Shown here: positions 1-5,558 of the stretch, one piece after another
How the letters are laid out: each line of letters opens with the position of its first letter
Position numbering within the stretch: position 1 is the first letter of the stretch
Notes under the pieces: generated by a model
Told to the model about the DNA's origin: nothing
The model's database searches: none
Seen by the model: the letters and a program-made list of their open reading frames with translations, nothing else
Made by a program: the position numbers and the translations under genes
DNA from: a bacterium
GTDB lineage: Archaea; Thermoproteota; Nitrososphaeria; Nitrososphaerales; Nitrososphaeraceae
Direction: 5' to 3'
Assembly: GCA_014381105.1 (NCBI GenBank)
Contig: JACMIO010000110.1
Coordinates: forward strand, 1-6,850
Length of the DNA stretch: 6,850 nt

Positions 1-113
1 CAATGCTCAATACCACTGGCGGTAACACGACTGGTAACGGAACAATGATGGCTGGAAACATGACCGGCAATATGACTGGCGACATGGGTGGAAATTCCAC
101 CATGGGTAGCTAG
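1..113 (+). CDS. C-terminal end of a Met/Gly/Asn/Thr-rich, probably exported and glycosylated protein (5' partial)
   Basis: The first complete codon is at base 3 and the frame runs to a TAG stop at 111-113; the gene begins outside the window. The 36 visible residues are low-complexity: Met, Gly, Asn and Thr make up nearly all of them. There are repeats of the type N-M-T-G, seven Met and no Cys, Lys, Arg or aromatic residue. All six Asn lie in N-X-S/T sequons (codons 3, 8, 12, 19, 23 and 31). Archaeal AglB-type N-glycosylation uses this sequon on the outer face of the membrane, so I infer an exposed, sugar-coated tail. Met spaced every four residues also recalls Met-rich copper-binding segments, but that is only a resemblance. 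The catalytic or structural part of the protein is not visible, so no function is assigned. Reading frame and composition are clear; the interpretation is inference. Confidence 0.75.
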   Translation, partial: MLNTTGGNTTGNGTMMAGNMTGNMTGDMGGNSTMGS

Positions 114-120
114 TCATTAA

Positions 121-146
121 ATTCTTCTTTTTTCTCTTTTTTATCA
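121..146 (+). terminator. T-rich putative transcription terminator after the partial gene
   Basis: Eight bases after the TAG stop the plus strand becomes a run of T broken only by single C or A bases, including two runs of six T. Archaeal RNA polymerase terminates on oligo-T tracts without needing a hairpin, and no hairpin is seen here. The position right behind a stop codon and ahead of an independent promoter fits a terminator. Confidence 0.55.
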
Positions 147-288
147 TAAAGTAAAATTCAAAAATTATTTTCGTAATTTAACCGTTCTAGCGGTCAACTA
201 TTTCCAGAGACATTTGCATTGCTGTCTAAAATGAGACATACCACCAGTCATTCACTAACAACAATAAATTATAGATTGACCTTTCTAA

Positions 289-313
289 GACATGATGTAT
301 TTTGAATCATGTC
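289..313. repeat. Perfect 8-bp inverted repeat upstream of rtcB (operator-like)
   Basis: GACATGAT at 289-296 and its exact reverse complement ATCATGTC at 306-313 are separated by 9 bases, giving a centre-to-centre spacing of 17. It lies about 50 bases upstream of the proposed rtcB TATA element. That geometry suits a dimeric regulator on one DNA face or an activator site. No T-run follows, so it does not look like a terminator. A chance palindrome in AT-rich DNA cannot be excluded. Confidence 0.4.
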
Positions 314-354
314 AAATAATACCAATGTACATTAATTGACTCTATTTACAAACT

Positions 355-369
355 GAAAGGAATATAATG
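355..369 (+). promoter_or_regulatory. Putative BRE/TATA promoter of rtcB
   Basis: A purine-rich GAAAGG is followed by AATATAAT centred near base 365, about 31 bases upstream of the rtcB ATG at 396. Archaeal transcription begins roughly 25-30 bases after the TATA centre, so the transcript would start at or just before the start codon. No Shine-Dalgarno motif precedes that ATG (the bases are TTCTAAGACCC), which agrees with a leaderless mRNA. A second AT-rich stretch at 374-384 lies too close to the ATG to drive it. Confidence 0.5.
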
Positions 370-395
370 ACTGTATATTTAAAATTCTAAGACCC

Positions 396-1868
396 ATGAA
401 AAACCTGATAACGCGAGTAGGAAACCACGAAATAGTAAATGAAGGAGATTTCAAGTATGTTATCAAAAAAGATGAATCAAAGGGAATGATGGTTCCTGTT
501 ACAATTTATGCAGACGAGAAATTGGTTTCAAAAATGGCATTAGACAGGACAATAGATCAGGCCACTAACGTTGCCACTTTGAAGGGTGTAATGAAGCATG
601 TTATTGTATTACCTGATGGGCATGAAGGATATGGTTTTCCAGTGGGAGGAGTAGCAGGAATGGATTTGGAAGAAGGTGTGATAAGTCCTGGGGGAGTAGG
701 ATATGACATTAACTGTGGCGTTAGACTAATTCGAACTAATTTAACTGAACAAGATGTTAGACCAAAGCTCAAGGATCTTGTGAATGAATTATTTCGTGCC
801 ATTCCATCAGGTGTAGGAAGTTCAAGTTCAAGAAAGGTAACGGGATCAGAATTAGATGAATTACTAGTCGAAGGGGTAAAATGGACCGTTCAAAAAGGAT
901 ATGGTTGGGACTCTGACATTGACGTTTGTGAGGAAAATGGTTGCATGAAAGGAGCAGATCCTCTTCATGTTTCGAATCTTGCTCGGAAAAGAGGAGGACC
1001 TCAATTAGGCACACTTGGTTCAGGTAACCATTTTCTTGAGCTACAAAGGGTAGACAAGATATACGATGAAAAAGCAGCAGAATCTATGGGAATTGAAGAA
1101 GGTCTAGTTACTGTCTTGATACACTGTGGATCGAGGGGATTTGGACATCAAGTTTGCACCGATTATTTGAAAATTTCTGAAAAAAAAATAAGGGAATCTG
1201 GAATGAATATAATAGATAGAGAATTAGCATGCGTCCCTAACAACTCTCAAGAAGGTGAGAGTTATAGGAAAGCAATGTATTCCGCATTGAATTTTGCTTG
1301 GTCGAATAGACAGATGATTACGCACTGGACACGAAATACCTTTGAAAAGGTTATGGGAATGACTGAGGGTGATATTGACATGAAGTTAGTATATGATGTT
1401 TCACATAACATTGCCAAAGTGGAAAGGCATACAGTAGATGGTGAAGGAACTAGGGACCTTGTAATACATAGAAAAGGAGCCACGAGAGCCTTTCCCGCAG
1501 GCGATAGTCATATTCCAGACAAGTATCGCAATATTGGTCAACCAGTTTTTATTCCCGGTTCTATGGGGACAGCAAGCTGGATCCTGCTTGGAAGTTCAAA
1601 ATCATTAGAATTGAGTTTTGGTTCTACTGCGCACGGTGCGGGTAGAACAATGTCTAGATCTGCAGCTAGGCGAAGTTATACGACAGATAGTGTGAGAAAG
1701 AATTTAGAGTCAAAGGGAGTTTACATTAAAGCACTCAGCAAAGAAGGAATGGTTGAAGAAACACCTGAAGCATACAAAGACGTAGATTCCGTTGTTGAGG
1801 TATCACACTCACTGGGCATTGCAACAAAGGTTGCGCGTTTGGTTCCAATTGGGGTGATTAAAGGATGA
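396..1868 (+). CDS. rtcB: RNA-splicing ligase RtcB (GTP-dependent 3'-phosphate/5'-hydroxyl RNA ligase)
   Basis: This enzyme joins RNA ends bearing 2',3'-cyclic phosphate or 3'-phosphate to 5'-OH ends. In archaea it seals tRNA halves after intron removal, via RtcB-GMP, using Mn2+ and GTP. Length (490 residues) matches archaeal RtcB, and no intein interrupts it, unlike the Pyrococcus horikoshii gene. Known active-site elements are all visible: D104 and C107 in the GYDINCGVR motif, N211 and H212 in GSGNHF, H243 in the IHCGSRG motif, H337 in the VSHNIAK motif, the GSMGTASW loop at 388-395, and the guanylated histidine H413 in HGAGR. The C-terminus ends in the family's IGVxKG motif. ATG 396 is chosen because the upstream TATA element is correctly spaced and the N-terminus is only about nine residues longer than the Pyrococcus protein. 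The stop overlaps the next start (ATGA). Archease, the usual RtcB cofactor gene, is not adjacent. Confidence 0.97.
   Translation: MKNLITRVGNHEIVNEGDFKYVIKKDESKGMMVPVTIYADEKLVSKMALDRTIDQATNVATLKGVMKHVIVLPDGHEGYGFPVGGVAGMDLEEGVISPGGVGYDINCGVRLIRTNLTEQDVRPKLKDLVNELFRAIPSGVGSSSSRKVTGSELDELLVEGVKWTVQKGYGWDSDIDVCEENGCMKGADPLHVSNLARKRGGPQLGTLGSGNHFLELQRVDKIYDEKAAESMGIEEGLVTVLIHCGSRGFGHQVCTDYLKISEKKIRESGMNIIDRELACVPNNSQEGESYRKAMYSALNFAWSNRQMITHWTRNTFEKVMGMTEGDIDMKLVYDVSHNIAKVERHTVDGEGTRDLVIHRKGATRAFPAGDSHIPDKYRNIGQPVFIPGSMGTASWILLGSSKSLELSFGSTAHGAGRTMSRSAARRSYTTDSVRKNLESKGVYIKALSKEGMVEETPEAYKDVDSVVEVSHSLGIATKVARLVPIGVIKG
1851..1858 (+). promoter_or_regulatory. Strong Shine-Dalgarno site inside the rtcB 3' end
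   Basis: GGGGTGAT lies six bases before ATG 1865 and is close to the archaeal consensus GGAGGTGAT. It is also the coding sequence for part of the conserved IGVxKG end of RtcB. It fixes the start of the downstream gene and, with the ATGA overlap, implies translation coupled to rtcB. Confidence 0.7.
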
Positions 1869-2266
1869 GCAAAGATGATGAAGATCCAGAGCTGGCAATA
1901 ATTAAAGCCCGAAAAATGAAGCAATTGAAAGAGAAGGCCGCTTTAATTGAGAAAATCAAAGAAGACGAAACAAAAACGAATATGACAAAAATAGACGATA
2001 AGGAAATAGTACTAAAATACTTGTATGATAGAGGCGATGAAGTGCTTCGGTTAGCAGAAGCACAATATCCAGTCCAGACAGAAATAATAATAAAGAGAAT
2101 TGCCGACCTGATTAAATCCAAAGAAATAGACTCACTAATATCTGGAGGTGAATTGCTGGCTATCTTCCGTTCTGTGGGATTACGTATACGAGTTGATACT
2201 AGTATTAGAATTGAAGATCATGGAAAATTTATCTCGTTTGGAGAGAAATTAAAGGAAGGAATCTGA
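1865..2266 (+). CDS. Uncharacterised 133-residue protein with a PDCD5/TFAR19-like N-terminus, coupled to rtcB
   Basis: The start is unambiguous: ATG 1865 overlaps the rtcB TGA by four bases and has a strong Shine-Dalgarno site six bases ahead. Residues 7-35 (DPELAIIKARKMKQLKEKAA and onward) are a charged helix. It resembles the N-terminal helix of archaeal PDCD5/TFAR19 DNA-binding proteins, where a D-E-L-x-x-I-R-x-K-K-M pattern is typical. Residues 46-88 look helical, with KYLYDRGDEVLRLAEAQYP as a striking block. Residues 92-130 contain SGGELLAIFRSVGLRIRV and KFISFGEK, likely helix plus strands. The body does not match PDCD5, whose C-terminal half is different and more basic, so homology beyond the first helix is unproven. 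It has no signal peptide or membrane segment, so it is cytosolic. The tight coupling suggests a role in RNA processing or nucleic-acid binding alongside RtcB, which is inference. It is not archease: no acidic metal-site motifs of that family are seen. Confidence 0.85.
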   Translation: MSKDDEDPELAIIKARKMKQLKEKAALIEKIKEDETKTNMTKIDDKEIVLKYLYDRGDEVLRLAEAQYPVQTEIIIKRIADLIKSKEIDSLISGGELLAIFRSVGLRIRVDTSIRIEDHGKFISFGEKLKEGI

Positions 2267-2309
2267 ATATCGTACCCTTGAATTGTTCAAATTAGTGACT
2301 TGAAAAAAA

Positions 2310-3368
2310 ATGTTACCAGAAAAAAATCATTCAGCAGTTTTTAGTGGACCAAAGAATTTTGAAATAAAGGATTTGCCTCTCTCTCGGAAAAACAACGATG
2401 TATTGCTAAAAACTCTGTCATGTGCAGTTTGTGGATATGATGTACGTGTCTTTAGAGAAGGCCATAAGAAGGTTAGACCTCCAATTGTTTTGGGACACGA
2501 AATATGCGCAAGGACGTTGAATACATTAAACTTACCAAATGATCAAGTAATTCCTGAAGGTAGTAGAGTTATTGTTTCTCCACTAATACCATGTTTAAAT
2601 TGTCAACATTGCAATGCAGGATACTTTAATTCCTGCAACAACCTTAACGAAATTGGCTCAAGTATTAACGGCGGATTTGCTGACTACATAAGCATTCCTC
2701 GTAATAATATACTAATTGATGGTATCATTCCTATTGAAAATAACATACGTGATGATGAAGCATCACTGATAGAACCGTTATCCTGCTGTCTTAATGCACA
2801 CCTGAATTTTAGTATTCCAATTAGTGGTGAATTTGTAATAATTATTGGAGACGGTCCAATTGGATTAATCCACTTGCAAATATCAAAATTGTACGGCGCC
2901 AAAACTATTGTTGTTGGCAAAATTCCTTCAAGATTAAATGAGGCCAAATCAATTGGGGCAGATATGGTACTTGTGAATAATGAACCAGATGAATCCGTAA
3001 AAAAAATTTGGGATTATACTTACGGGAATGGAGGAAAACTAATAATTGTGGCTACAAGCAATCCTGAGGGAATTGATCTGGCACTCAAATTGGCCGGAAA
3101 AAATTCACTAATTAGTTTATTTGCAGGAACATCCAAAAATAAGATTCTAAGAATAGATCCGAACTTACTCCATTACAATCAAATCACTCTAAGTGGAAGT
3201 TTTAGTTCTACTCCCAAGGTAATGAAAAAGGCCATGGACTTGGTGCATGAGCAGAAGATTGATTTAAAAAGACTAGTGACTCATCGATTCTCGCTAGATG
3301 AGATTGACAAAGCATTTAATGCAACTGAAGGTTACAACGGATTAAGGTCAGTCATAAATTCCTTTTAA
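2310..3368 (+). CDS. Zinc-dependent medium-chain dehydrogenase (alcohol/polyol/threonine dehydrogenase-like)
   Basis: A cytosolic NAD(P)-linked oxidoreductase of the MDR superfamily; 352 residues is the normal length. The N-terminal GroES-like domain carries the catalytic zinc ligands C41 (CGYD), H63-E64 (GHE) and E155 (EPLSCC). The structural zinc site is complete, with four Cys at 95, 98, 101 and 109. The Rossmann fold has GDGPIG at 180-185. The second beta strand ends in VVGKIPSRL without the acidic residue that usually selects NAD, so NADP may be preferred; this is weak evidence. The C-terminal LSGSFSSTP block (294-302) is common in sorbitol/threonine-dehydrogenase-like members. The substrate cannot be read from the sequence. 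ATG 2310 lies 43 bases after the previous gene with a weak GTGA motif 11 bases ahead and no convincing TATA, so read-through from the rtcB unit is plausible. It converges on cobJ with two bases between stop codons. Confidence 0.93.
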   Translation: MLPEKNHSAVFSGPKNFEIKDLPLSRKNNDVLLKTLSCAVCGYDVRVFREGHKKVRPPIVLGHEICARTLNTLNLPNDQVIPEGSRVIVSPLIPCLNCQHCNAGYFNSCNNLNEIGSSINGGFADYISIPRNNILIDGIIPIENNIRDDEASLIEPLSCCLNAHLNFSIPISGEFVIIIGDGPIGLIHLQISKLYGAKTIVVGKIPSRLNEAKSIGADMVLVNNEPDESVKKIWDYTYGNGGKLIIVATSNPEGIDLALKLAGKNSLISLFAGTSKNKILRIDPNLLHYNQITLSGSFSSTPKVMKKAMDLVHEQKIDLKRLVTHRFSLDEIDKAFNATEGYNGLRSVINSF

Positions 3369-3370
3369 TG

Positions 3371-4171
3371 TCAGTTTATTGACTTAGTCGTCTCTGGTAC
3401 GAGTTCATATTTGGATTTATATCCTCTCGGATTTATCATAAGTCCATTGTAGTTAAAGGTTGACGAGTTACCTATGATAACTGTGGTAATCATCCCTAAC
3501 ATATCATTGTAATCAAGTAATTTCTCTAAAGTGGTAACTACTATCTTCTGACTGTCTCGGAATGCACCCTTCACAATTGCAACAGGTGTATCTGGTTTTC
3601 TATATTTGAGAAAAATGTCTTTAGTATCTTTAAGCTGATGAATCCTCTTTTTACTAGCAGGATTGTAGATTACAGTTACATAATCTCCCAAAGCAGCAGC
3701 TTCTACTCTCTTGACAATAATTTCCCAGGGCACAAGGAGATCACTCATGCTCACAACCGCAAAATCAGTCATCAATGGAGAACCAATTAGTGCAGAGCAA
3801 GAGTTTAAAGAAGAAACTCCCGGAACACATTCGACATAAATTCCTTCATCATGTTTCCACTTCTTATCCGCAAGAATTTCATAAATTAGTCCTACCATTC
3901 CATAAATCCCCGGATCTCCCGACGAAACCAATGACACTATCCTTCCTTTTTCAGCAAATTCAATGGCTTGATTGGCTCTATCAACTTCCTGAGTCATGGG
4001 ATATCGATAAACTTCTTTACCCTCAATTAGATCCTCGACTAATGAAACATAAGTATCGTAACCTACTATGATTTCGCTTTCTTCGATAACCTGCTTAGCT
4101 CTAAAGGTCATATGATCGTGATGTCCTGGTCCAACGCCTACCACATACAATCTTCCCTTGGTATTTTGCAT
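3371..4171 (-). CDS. cobJ: Cobalt-precorrin-3B / precorrin-3B C17-methyltransferase (CbiH/CobJ)
   Basis: This SAM-dependent enzyme methylates C17 with ring contraction during corrin ring synthesis for cobalamin. Numbering from ATG 4171 (266 residues), the tetrapyrrole methylase fold shows GVGPG at 12-16, SSGDPGIYGM at 83-92, VPGVSS at 116-121, the MSDLLVPWE block at 142-150 that is typical of CobJ/CbiH, and IYNP at 168-171. Length fits single-domain CbiH/CobJ without fusions. The frame is open upstream to an ATG at 4225, but that codon lies upstream of a good TATA element (4196-4206), which sits 30 bases before ATG 4171. The N-terminus from 4171 (MQNTKGRLYVVGVGPG) is also the family-like one. 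No other corrin gene is present, so this is a detached member of the pathway. Thaumarchaea are known B12 producers. Whether the pathway here is the early- or late-cobalt form cannot be told from this protein. Confidence 0.95.
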   Translation of the reverse strand: MQNTKGRLYVVGVGPGHHDHMTFRAKQVIEESEIIVGYDTYVSLVEDLIEGKEVYRYPMTQEVDRANQAIEFAEKGRIVSLVSSGDPGIYGMVGLIYEILADKKWKHDEGIYVECVPGVSSLNSCSALIGSPLMTDFAVVSMSDLLVPWEIIVKRVEAAALGDYVTVIYNPASKKRIHQLKDTKDIFLKYRKPDTPVAIVKGAFRDSQKIVVTTLEKLLDYNDMLGMITTVIIGNSSTFNYNGLMINPRGYKSKYELVPETTKSIN

Positions 4172-4195
4172 ATATACATTAGAGATTCCAGAATG

Positions 4196-4206
4196 ATATA
4201 ATATTA
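4196..4206 (-). promoter_or_regulatory. TATA element of cobJ
   Basis: On the minus strand the sequence reads TAATATTATAT, centred 30 bases upstream of ATG 4171. This spacing predicts a leaderless transcript beginning at that ATG. It rules strongly against the longer reading starting at 4225, which lies upstream of the element. Confidence 0.6.
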
Positions 4207-4274
4207 TTTCTAATCCTAGAGTCAATACGCTTTCCTAATTCTATTGTACTTACTTGTGGGAAATATGGAAAATG

Positions 4275-4286
4275 TTAAAATAAAAT
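4275..4286 (+). promoter_or_regulatory. Putative TATA element of the 102-residue gene
   Basis: TTAAAATAAAAT is centred about 25 bases upstream of ATG 4305, with no Shine-Dalgarno motif between. The spacing is slightly short compared with the other promoters here but within the archaeal range. It shares the 133-base divergent region with the cobJ promoter. Confidence 0.4.
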
Positions 4287-4304
4287 CCACTTCATTGTCA
4301 TAAT

Positions 4305-4613
4305 ATGGCAGTATTAGATGAATTTTCTAAGGTGTCTTTGGACAAGATAATTGACAATGTAGTATCATGCCTTCCGCTGATAGAAAATATGTTCAAAGAT
4401 CAAAATAGTGAATTTAGAAATAAGATCGGAATAGAAAATAGGAGGGACTTTATCCTGGGAGCTGTTTGGTGTATCATACTGGAGAAGTATATTATTTCCA
4501 ACTATCTTCACTCCGGCAAGACCATTAATTATAAGAGTGGACTGGAAGTTAGTAGATATGTATTGGATAAAATTTCTAAATCAGATCTCTTAATGTCAAC
4601 TAGAAATGTTTAA
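4305..4613 (+). CDS. Unknown small cytosolic protein, 102 residues
   Basis: I do not recognise this family. The 102 residues have no signal peptide and no segment long or hydrophobic enough for a membrane helix. The composition suggests an all-helical soluble protein. The most distinctive stretch is residues 46-69, with NRRDFILGAVWCIILEKYI followed by a short Ser-Asn-Tyr-Leu-His turn. A second helix, residues 79-93 (GLEVSRYVLDKISKS), follows. Two Cys (22, 56) are not arranged as a metal site. ATG 4305 is preceded by an AT-rich TATA-like element at suitable spacing and is the first in-frame ATG. It is divergent from cobJ and 94 bases from the next gene, so it is probably transcribed alone. A short T-run at 4650-4654 may end the transcript. 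The codon use looks like that of its neighbours. It is likely a lineage-restricted gene; that is inference. Confidence 0.7.
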   Translation: MAVLDEFSKVSLDKIIDNVVSCLPLIENMFKDQNSEFRNKIGIENRRDFILGAVWCIILEKYIISNYLHSGKTINYKSGLEVSRYVLDKISKSDLLMSTRNV

Positions 4614-4688
4614 CGATAAACTGTCTTGTTGACCCCTATTTTGAACTACTTTTTGTAATCCACTGTAATTGGCATTATTCTGATACAT

Positions 4689-4700
4689 GAATATTAATTA
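4689..4700 (+). promoter_or_regulatory. Possible TATA element for the six-helix membrane protein
   Basis: GAATATTAATTA resembles the other TATA elements of the window. Its centre is only about 13 bases before TTG 4708 but about 33-34 bases before TTG 4729. If it is the real promoter it favours the downstream TTG and a leaderless transcript. Confidence 0.3.
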
Positions 4701-4707
4701 ATGGGAA

Positions 4708-5358
4708 TTGCCAAATTCATTTTCTAAATTGGAAAAAAATCTAGAACATCCAGAATTCTTCAAACTGGGTATTACGATAATTTATGCAATTGTAATTGCA
4801 TTAAGTATTGATGCATCAAAGTCCATTTTTATTCCGTTCTATTCGATACCGGCAAACCTCCTAAACGCTATTATTCTCTTTTATGGATATTTCTTTATAA
4901 TAACCGGTTGGATTGAGTATCATTTCCTAACGCAAAAATTTGCCGGAATAAACAGAGCTGTATTAGCAACTTTTGTAATAGAGCTGGGAATTCTGTTCCT
5001 TTTCTATTATGTCATAACCGCAGGGAGCGAGGATGGCACGGGTTATTTGATCCCCGATGTTTATCTATTTGTCACGCCTCTTATCTTTCTGCTTTTGACT
5101 CTAAAGGATATGTATAACGCTAGTAAACTCAAGAATCGAAACTTACTCAGTTATAGGAACTTGTCTAGAAACTTTCTTTTTATTTCCATCATAATTTCAT
5201 TATCATATCTTGCAGAAACATACGCTACTGGCTTTCAATCTTTTGGGGCGTTTGCATTCTATAGAGATTTGATATTTGCATTTTTGATTCTTACGCTGAT
5301 TGTTATCTACCGGATAGTGAGATGGCGAGAAATCAATTCTGCTCCTGCAACTTCCTGA
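4708..5358 (+). CDS. Unknown integral membrane protein with about six transmembrane helices and a non-ATG start
   Basis: I do not recognise the family. Counting from TTG 4708 (216 residues), hydrophobic segments lie near residues 19-35, 50-70, 84-104, 114-133, 154-171 and 186-204, so six helices are expected. Basic loops at 137-155 (NASKLKNRNLLSYRNLSRN) and 202-208 suggest those sides face the cytoplasm by the positive-inside rule. Few charges lie within the membrane: E92 in helix 3 and E170 at the end of helix 5 stand out. The frame has no usable ATG at its 5' end. An in-frame ATG at 4687 is cut off by TAA 4699-4701, and ATG 4701 is in another frame that stops after eight codons. TTG 4708 or TTG 4729 must therefore start it, unless the sequence has an indel. 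With TTG 4729 the protein is 209 residues and keeps every helix. Transporter, sensor or enzyme roles are all possible. Confidence 0.75.
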   Translation: MPNSFSKLEKNLEHPEFFKLGITIIYAIVIALSIDASKSIFIPFYSIPANLLNAIILFYGYFFIITGWIEYHFLTQKFAGINRAVLATFVIELGILFLFYYVITAGSEDGTGYLIPDVYLFVTPLIFLLLTLKDMYNASKLKNRNLLSYRNLSRNFLFISIIISLSYLAETYATGFQSFGAFAFYRDLIFAFLILTLIVIYRIVRWREINSAPATS

Positions 5359-5416
5359 TTGAGAAAATTTAAATTTTGAGGCCAGAGAATTTCCTAAAAT
5401 GGGCTTAATATATTAC

Positions 5417-5438
5417 TCCTATGTAGGATACTTTTTTT
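5417..5438 (+). terminator. Small hairpin followed by seven T: terminator candidate for the membrane protein gene
   Basis: TCCTA (5417-5421) and TAGGA (5424-5428) pair around a two-base loop, and three bases later comes a run of seven T (5432-5438). It lies about 60-80 bases after the stop of the upstream gene. Archaea do not need the hairpin, but the T-run alone would serve. Its presence also argues against an open frame at 5399-5587 being a real gene. Confidence 0.45.
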
Positions 5439-5518
5439 CAAAGTTCTATTCAAGTATAGTGTGGCATAAAATACAAAAATATAGAATTTTGGATGTAATT
5501 ACTACTTGTCTGATTACG

Positions 5519-5531
5519 TTTATTTATAAAG
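5519..5531 (+). promoter_or_regulatory. TATA element of the mannosyl-3-phosphoglycerate phosphatase gene
   Basis: TTTATTTATAAAG is centred about 32-34 bases upstream of ATG 5559, and no Shine-Dalgarno motif lies directly before that ATG. This fits a transcript starting a few bases before the start codon and independent of the upstream membrane gene. Confidence 0.5.
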
Positions 5532-5558
5532 AAGGAATTAACAAGCCTAACATGTACT

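Noticed and set aside
179..197. Imperfect inverted repeat around CCGTTCTAGCGG
   Set aside because: The perfect arms are only four bases long and no T-run or promoter element is placed to give it meaning.
367..390. A seven-codon ATG-to-TAA frame just ahead of rtcB, with a purine-rich AAAGGA before it, as a possible leader peptide
   Set aside because: The same bases make a better TATA element for rtcB, in which case this stretch lies upstream of the transcript start.
1865..2266. Archease as the identity of the gene after rtcB
   Set aside because: The length is similar, but none of the archease sequence pattern is visible and the N-terminal charged helix points elsewhere.
3775..4071. A 98-codon plus-strand frame opposite cobJ
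   Set aside because: It is antisense to a well-supported enzyme and its composition mirrors the coding strand; a shadow frame.
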